A stretch of DNA of 23,149 bases from Chara braunii (Eukaryota > Streptophyta > Charophyceae > Charales > Characeae), in the NCBI GenBank assembly GCA_003427395.1, contig BFEA01000037.1, positions 3,574,898 to 3,598,046 of the forward strand. Direction: 5' to 3'. Positions 17,528-23,149 of this stretch are shown here, in pieces. Each line of letters begins with the position of its first letter. Within the stretch, counting starts at the first letter, position 1. The notes beneath the pieces are model-generated. The model ran no database searches. It was not told the DNA's origin and saw nothing but the letters and a program-made list of their open reading frames with translations. The translations under genes were made by a program, and so were the position numbers.

Positions 17528-18676
17528 CTATTCTGCAGGCATCTTCCCTTTGAGATCTTTTTCGTAGCCTGCAATGACTTGAGGTGCAGTTCTCATGAGT
17601 TCTTCTCTGGTGAACCACCGATCTTCGCTGGGATCCAGATGATGTCTGAATCTGACCCGGTATTGCACTTTTGGCTTAGGAGGGCGGCCTCTGCCCGGTG
17701 GTCGAGGAACAGGCATCAGACGATGCTCCACGATTTGGTCGATGTCCGCTTCACCATCCATGGTTGGGGGCAGCATTGACCGTCTGGAGGGAAACTGTGC
17801 AGTTTCTGCGAAAGGTGCCAGCTTGGATGCGTGAAAAATAGGGTGTGTCCGTAGATGAGGTGGGACGCAAATCACATAAGAAGGTCCATCCAATTGTTCT
17901 CCCACTATGTCCAGGACCTCTCAAGGACCGAAATATTGTGGCATTAGTTTCCTAGATACTCCCATTTCCTGTCCCAGTTCATATGATTTTACCCAGACCC
18001 TTTCCCCTACTTGAAAGTTAGAAGGTCGTCTGTGTTTATTCTCAGATGCAATCATAGCATCATGAGATTTCCTCATGTGCTCAACAGCCTTCTGCAACAT
18101 CTGTTCGTATGTGATAGCAAATTCTATGCTACCAGGTGCTGCAGTAGCCTGTTTTTCAGGTAGTAGGAAATCGAGGGCGGAACGGGGCTTCCAACCAAGA
18201 TGCAGTTGGTTGGGAGTCATGCCAGTAGTACTACGTATTGCATTGTTGTACAAGCTAGTGATGAGAGGTAGTTTCTCGTCCGAGTCATCCTGGCTTGGCT
18301 TAATGTATTGCCTTAGTAGATGTTGCACTACTCTGTTCATCTGTTCCACCTGTCCATTTGGATCAGGGTGATTCCCTGATGTCATTTGCAGTCTGGTTCC
18401 CATCTGTTGGGCAGTGTATTGCCACAGTTCGCTCGTAAAGCGAACATCCCTATCGCTGACGATAGACTTAGGTAAGCCAAAGTCCCGTACCCAGTTGTCC
18501 ATGAACAATCTGATGACATAGTAGGTTTTAGCAGTCTCAGGCATAGCGATCAGTCTTGCATACTTAGAAAAGCGGTCTACTATAACGAAGATGTGTATTT
18601 TTCCAGACCTGCTGGTCACAAGAGTATCCATGAAGTCCATGGAGACACTCTGACCAGGACCTTCAGGAATCGGCAA
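17528..18676 (-). pseudogene. pol: Element C integrase core, C-terminal region and chromodomain-like tail
   Basis: The catalytic core (to about 17921) has SMDFMDTL, VSDRDVRF and GQVEQMNR, giving a complete D, D35E triad. It is followed by NKHRRPSNFQVGERVWVKS and SRKLMPQYFGP. A TGA at 17921-17923 replaces a conserved Trp, and the same frame continues through DGPSYVICVPPHLRTHPIFHASKLAP to a chromodomain-like tail with VEHRLMPVPRPPGRGRPPKPKVQYRVRF and DRWFTREELMRTAPQVIAGYEKDL. The core itself is uninterrupted, the best preserved integrase in the window. Confidence 0.9.
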
Positions 18677-19262
18677 GGGCTTGATGAGCCCAAGCGGAGC
18701 CTAAGTTCTAGGTTTGTCACGTTGACAAACCTGATAGGTTTCAACATACTTCTTGGCATCTTCCTTAATAGTAGGCCACCAAAATTTTTGTACTAAGTTA
18801 GCTGAAGTTTTCCTATAACCGAGATGACCAGTTGCATCGTGACATTCCCCTAAAAATAAAGTACGCAAAGACTCACTACTGGGAACACACAGTTTTTTAT
18901 TCCCTGCCTTTTCAAGAAACAGCAAACCATCGACCATCGTAAACTCGTCAGAAGTTACCTTATCCTTCTCTTTGAACTTACGGATGATCTCAGACATAAC
19001 TGCATCTTGCTGGTAGGCCTCCACCAAAGATCGAGTTAGATCATTAGATATGTCGAATTCAGTCACTAGCGCGCCCAGGTAATCTGCCCGACGTGGAAGT
19101 GCATCAACTACCTTGTTGTACTCTCCCTTGATTGGATCAAGTTGATAGTAATACATGTCTATCACTTGAATCCATCGCTTAAGTGCGTTAGAGAGTACCG
19201 GTTGTGTTTTGATCCAGCGCAGGGTCTCATGGTCCGATCTCACATAGAAAATCTGCCAAGGA
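18677..19262 (-). pseudogene. pol: Element C RNase H end and integrase zinc-binding domain
   Basis: Reading on the minus strand gives YVRSDHETLRWIKTQPVLSNALKRW (RNase H end), a connector, and the integrase zinc domain GECHDATGHLGYRKT...YQVCQRDKPRT. The first cysteine of the HHCC motif is Tyr here. A TAG at 18701-18703 separates it from the core in the same frame. At about 19240-19262 the frame changes by one base relative to the RNase H segment upstream (in element orientation), so RNase H is frameshifted. Confidence 0.85.
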
Positions 19263-19575
19263 GATAGTGTCTCCAGTGGACCAGTGCTCGGTAAAGGGCG
19301 TAGAGCTCACGCTCGTAGGTAGAGCTGGCTAGCTTCTGAGACAATATTTTTTTTCTCATGTACTCGATAGGTCTCAACTTGGGCCCCTCCTTTTGCGCAA
19401 GGACCGCGCGTATGCCATATTGGCTGGCGTCTGTGGTCACTACAAATGGATTATCAGGATCCGAAAGTTTAAGAACCTCGTAGTGTGTTAGGGCATACTT
19501 CAGTTTCATGAAGGACGCCTCACACTCTTCAGTCCACTCCCAAGGGGCTACCCTCGTTAGGACTTTCTTGCCTCG
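19240..19575 (-). pseudogene. pol: Element C RNase H fused to Gag (protease and RT deleted)
   Basis: Directly after the Gag zinc knuckle the frame enters RNase H: WTEECEASFMKLKYALTHYEVLK, VTTDASQYGIRAVLAQKEG, SSTYERELYALYRALVHWRHYLLGR. No protease motif and no YLDD box exist anywhere in element C. Compared with element B, about 1.7 kb is missing between the zinc knuckle and RNase H. The deletion happens to leave Gag and RNase H in one frame, although pol is normally -1 to gag in A and B. Confidence 0.85.
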
Positions 19576-20658
19576 GTACGTTCGGGACGTGTGGCCATAG
19601 TTGCCACAGTTCATGCACGTGCCCCTAGCGACTCGGTCCCTCCACACCTCATACTCTAAACCAAGTTTCACCCATGCGGGCGTACCTTGGTCGCCCTGAC
19701 CCGTAGACCGGCCTACCTTCTTCTTCCCGGTCCCCCTAGCCTTTTCTTTGATGGGTGCCACGACGGCCCCATCGTGCTCTGTGTCCTCCCCAAGGTCTGG
19801 GAAGTCGTCAATTTTTGTCGCCTGACCATCATGGTCAACGAACATTAATTGCCCTTTCTTCTTCCAGTCCTGGGGTAGTCTCTTCTTCCTACCATCTCCC
19901 TGACTCTAATGTGCGGACCCCAGTTTTGCCTCTATATCTAAGGCCGTCTTGCTGAAGGAGGCGAAGTTGTGCTGCTCAACATAGGCCTCGTCAACCAGCT
20001 TTGTCCTAACCTCTGAAGGCAGACATCTAAGGTAATCCATGAGGAGTACCTGCTGGTCATAGCGCACACCAGGTACCGCGAGCAGACGTTCTACGGTATC
20101 CGTGAGCTCTCGAACATTCTTGTACCTTCTGGCACAAAGACTGTTGATTGCGTCTATGGCCTTTTGAGGCTCTTGAGGGTCATGCCACCTATTGTACACG
20201 GACCGTACAAACTCTTCCAATGTCTGGGCTTGGGCCCAGACATCGAAGTTCTGACCATAGCCCTGTTGTTGTACTAGGCCATTCAACCAGCGAGCTGCTG
20301 ACCCCTCTAGATAGGAGGCAGCTACTACAACTTCTTGCTCCTGCCTGGTAAGTTTGTGCCTCACATAGGTGGGCACCGTCCTCACCCACGTATCTAAGTC
20401 CTCGTCCTTCTTCCTGTCGCTCAGCAAGGGTATTTTGGGCATCCAATGCATAGGCTGCATTGGCCCAGGGGATTGTTGTAGTGGTTGCATACCCATCGAA
20501 ACAGGTCGCTGCGCATTAACCTGCGCCTGGCTTGACAGTGGGATTGTAGTAACCATTATCGTTGATGGTACGACAGAGACTCTAAGGACCGGACCACTAA
20601 TCGCCGCATAACCACTTGGAGGGGGCATGCCAAACATAGGTGAGAATGAAAAACCCAA
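19576..20658 (-). pseudogene. gag: Element C Gag capsid and zinc knuckle
   Basis: Minus-strand reading from 20658 shows a Pro/Met-rich linker (FSPMFGMPPPSGYAAISG), then a capsid-type domain (MPKIPLLSDRKKDEDLDTWVRTVPTYV to about LDIEAKLGSAH). A TAG at 19906-19908 interrupts, and the same frame continues through a basic stretch (GRKKRLPQDWKKKGQLMFVDHDG) to the zinc knuckle at 19576-19617. The knuckle reads CMNCGNYGHTSRTY, so its last ligand is Tyr instead of Cys. The sequence upstream of 20658 is in another frame; a T5 run at about 20649-20653 is the likely site of a one-base indel. Confidence 0.83.
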
Positions 20659-20740
20659 CTGGCAATGGTGTCATCGATGGACCCGCAACCGATGGGGGAG
20701 CTACAACAAACTGAGGCTGCCTCATCACTGGACGAGGAGC

Positions 20741-21358
20741 CTATAGTGCAGCTAGAATTCGTTTCTGGCCTGCCACTAGTTCAGCCAACACTTCCTGCTG
20801 AACAACCTGCGTCTCCGCCACACACAAGAGCAAATTCCGCAGTGCTTGCATAGCGGGATCTAATGTAGACTCATCCAGTGCTTCCAACTTGCCTAGTTCC
20901 TGCAACCTACTACCTGGTCTAGCTTTTCTCATTATTGCTCTTCTTCTTCTCTCTGCTGCCTCATCCAATTGTCGTTGTAGCTCATCCTGAAGTTCTTCTG
21001 CTTGGAGGATCTCATAATCCTCCGACGTGAGTTGAGCCGGCTGGCTGACTTGCAAGCCAACACTCTGGCTAATGGAAACCTGGGAACCACTCTGACTGAC
21101 TCCTGACGAAGTGGCCTGGGACATGGTAGAGGAGGTAGCCATGGTTGTACCGGTGCTAGCTATAGTTCTAGACCTGACGCTGGCCTCAACCACCCCCGCT
21201 CTTCTTGCCGCTGTTCTCTCTCTAGCCTCTCTCCGCAGTCTCCTCTCGTCTTCTGGACCTAACTCTAGGGAAGTCAAAGGTTGACTGAGAGCAGTTCTAC
21301 GAGTGGTCCTACGGTCGTCCACTAACAACTCCTCCTCACTAGTGCTTGCATCACTCAT
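20741..21358 (-). pseudogene. gag: Element C Gag N-terminal part
   Basis: The frame begins MSDASTSEEELLVDDRRTTR at 21358, with a Ser/Thr/Gln-rich middle and a predicted coiled coil (LQAEELQDELQRQLDEAAERRRRAIMRKA). It ends at a TAG (20741-20743). The frame then continues (APRPVMRQPQ...) until the shift near 20650. The N-terminus has no obvious similarity to Gag of element A beyond charge and coiled coil, although the leaders of the two elements share a conserved block. Confidence 0.75.
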
Positions 21359-22628
21359 GAGCTACAGTGTGTGTGATCTAAACTAGAATCCACACTGAAT
21401 CCTACCTCAGCATGACACACAACCGATTATGATACACAACTAACTTCGGTTGGCCTAGACAGAAACAGTTAGGTGGTTAGGTGTCAACCAATGTCAGATC
21501 CTACAGGGAATATTAAATCTATTTTTAGATTACTCTAATACAGATTGCAATGTAGCAAAGAATATTTATACTCTATCTGTAGTTGTCTGTCTGTTATTAG
21601 TCAAGTCCGTAACAACTAAATAATCAAAAATAAAAATAATGTTCCCTGCAGAGATGTATGCTGAATGGCAGTTTATCTAATTATTGCCACCGCGAACAGT
21701 TACCGGAATCCCCCCTCTCCCTGTATCCTTCTTGAGTTGTCACTTTGTGTCAACACCCTGAGCATCTGGTTGAGCAGCGTGTCTAAAGGTGTGCAATCCG
21801 GCCCACCCCTGTGCCCAGAGTCAACGTCGAACCTGCCAGCCCCTGCACATTATTTATCCTCGCATGCAACGAGCCTTACACCCGGTTTGATCTGGCTGAT
21901 CAGGAGGCATTTAAGGAGATCCCCCGTAACTCCTCAGGAATTATTTAACGTCGCAAACAGGACGACGATCACAGCCAGAATCAACACCGAATCCCCGCCA
22001 AAAATATTTAAAGACGGTCTGATAAGCGTCTGTTCAAAGGGATGGCATGCCCTGCATGACTTCTATTGCGCAGCAGCAGAATCAAGGACTTGTGGCAAAG
22101 CATGCGTGTACTAGTCCCAGCGGGTTGGCATGGTGACCATGACCCGAGTGCTTTGTCCAGGGCCCTTCAGAGGCATCGCCCGTCTCCCATCAGCTTGCTG
22201 CCCAGGAAGAATGTCAACTCTCAAGGTTGAGCGCTCGCGACACCTCACATTGAGAGGACTCTCAAGACAGAACTCCCTTCCTCACGGTAAGAAGCAATGA
22301 AGAGGGTAGATAAGGAAGGAAGCAACGTACCTCATAATGCTGCCCCCAACCACAGATTTCTCACCGGCAACCTGATGTGCATTTATGATGACCGGTCTTT
22401 GCCTTGGCACAACCAACAGCAGAATGCAGTTCCACCTCGGCTTAAATGCCACATCAGCGAGCTCTCATCATCCAGCATACACCCCTGGTGTCACCACATA
22501 GCTTCCTGGCGCGCCCACACGACCCTGGGCCGCCTTACATCCAATCACCCAAACCTTGTCACTGCCCCACACCTCATGCGAAGCACCAAACAGCTATTGC
22601 GAAGAACCAACGAGTGCAGTTCGAACCA
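21359..22628 (-). other. Element C untranslated leader
   Basis: These 1.27 kb lie between the primer-binding site and gag. The block at 21895-21970 is conserved with element A. GCTGATGTGGCA occurs on the minus strand at 22447-22458, the same word as in the arrays near element B. Open frames on the + strand here are antisense and lack recognisable domains. Confidence 0.65.
21895..21970 (-). promoter_or_regulatory. Conserved leader block shared with element A
   Basis: Reverse complement of this segment matches 995-1071 at about nine positions in ten. It lies about 660 bp inside the primer-binding site. A one-base indel separates the two copies, which argues against antisense protein coding as the reason for conservation. 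Confidence 0.7.
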
Positions 22629-22640
22629 GCTCTGATACCA
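22629..22640 (-). promoter_or_regulatory. Primer-binding site of element C (initiator tRNA-Met)
   Basis: The minus strand reads TGGTATCAGAGC, complementary to the 3' end of plant initiator tRNA-Met including CCA, the usual primer for minus-strand DNA synthesis in many plant LTR retrotransposons. It is three bases inside the LTR end (CCTTGCA). Confidence 0.92.
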
Positions 22641-22643
22641 AAT

Positions 22644-23149
22644 TGCAAGGAGAATGAACAGAAGCGAGATGACAATATTCAGATTGCACAATCACACTGA
22701 AATCCAGATCGTATCACAATGTTCAGAAAGCAGGATTGCACCAATATATAACATCAATGGAGAATCGTAGCATTGAAAACCATGTCAATGAGAGCTTGCT
22801 CTCGCCACCACCAACATATGTATCCAGTCCCTATCTCCCTACTTGGCGCTCGGCGCCCAGCCTACTCCCTACACAGCTACTACTAGCCTACTAATTGACA
22901 ATGCAACTGTTGACGTCAGCAGCCTCCGAAGTACTTGAAGATGTTGCCCATGCAGACCATCGCCAATACCAGGTATGTGCCCTCACATCATCATCGTTAT
23001 CATCCTTCTCTCTCTCCCTCGACTCTCTCCCACGTCTTCCCTTGTTGAACACCCGAAGACCACCCCTGCGCCTCACTGTACATCCAAGCCCGCCAGCTAT
23101 GGAGGCTGGGCTATGGCGCTGCCCTCAGCAGCGCCCTGCTCCCTGCACG
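22644..23149 (-). mobile_element. 5' LTR of element C, cut by the window end
   Basis: In element orientation the LTR end (CCTTGCA) is at 22644 and the sequence runs off the window. It aligns with 16520-17002 throughout. It carries about 22 extra bases near 22860 and a variant CAT repeat at about 22986-23003 relative to the 3' LTR. Confidence 0.92.

Noticed and set aside
21665-22114. 149-aa + strand open frame with TPQELFNVANRTT, resembling a minus-strand frame at 997-1191
   Set aside because: It is antisense to the leader of element C. The similarity is explained by the conserved leader block, and a one-base indel puts the two peptides partly in different frames.

Overview
The window looks like a retrotransposon-dense nuclear genome segment of a streptophyte alga or plant. 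I found no host gene, rRNA, true tRNA or CRISPR array. The gag and pol features are Ty3/gypsy type with a chromodomain-like tail. One primer-binding site matches the 3' end of plant initiator tRNA-Met. The acidic/basic coiled-coil Gag style reminds me of predicted proteins of the charophyte Chara braunii; that is an impression from memory, not a search result.

Layout. Element A (+ strand, window start to about 5.8 kb or beyond): a (GA)n tract, a GTTGACC-repeat stretch, a long leader, an intact 677-aa gag, then pol broken by in-frame TAG codons. About 1.15 kb is missing from pol, so the end of RNase H and the integrase core are lost before the chromodomain-like tail. All 16 ambiguous bases of the window lie in A. 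Element B (+, about 6.3-14.3 kb): an array of TGAYGTGG motifs, a heavily mutated gag (7737-9526) and a nearly full-length pol (9523-13300). Stops, a dead protease motif and a 137-bp foldback MITE in the integrase reading frame inactivate it. Downstream is an array of eight exact-length 31-bp repeats. About 14.3-16.5 kb has no recognisable gene, but holds small repeats, inverted repeats and a T24 tract. Element C (- strand, 16520 to past the window end): 3' LTR (978 bp), polypurine tract, chromodomain-like tail, integrase, RNase H, gag, a 1.3-kb leader, the PBS and part of the 5' LTR. Protease and nearly all of RT are deleted, so Gag is fused to RNase H.

How the parts relate. The three elements are diverged relatives and none appears autonomous. 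A keeps gag, protease and RT; C keeps RNase H and integrase; B keeps all domains in damaged form.

The most interesting signal is a stem-loop exactly at the gag stop codon of both A and B: 11 bp with a 3-nt loop, two compensatory base-pair changes, and the pol frame at -1 running open through it. A conserved CCAAAAG lies the same 10 nt upstream in both. This is a candidate -1 recoding signal. A second is a strongly conserved 76-77 bp block in the untranslated leaders of A and C.
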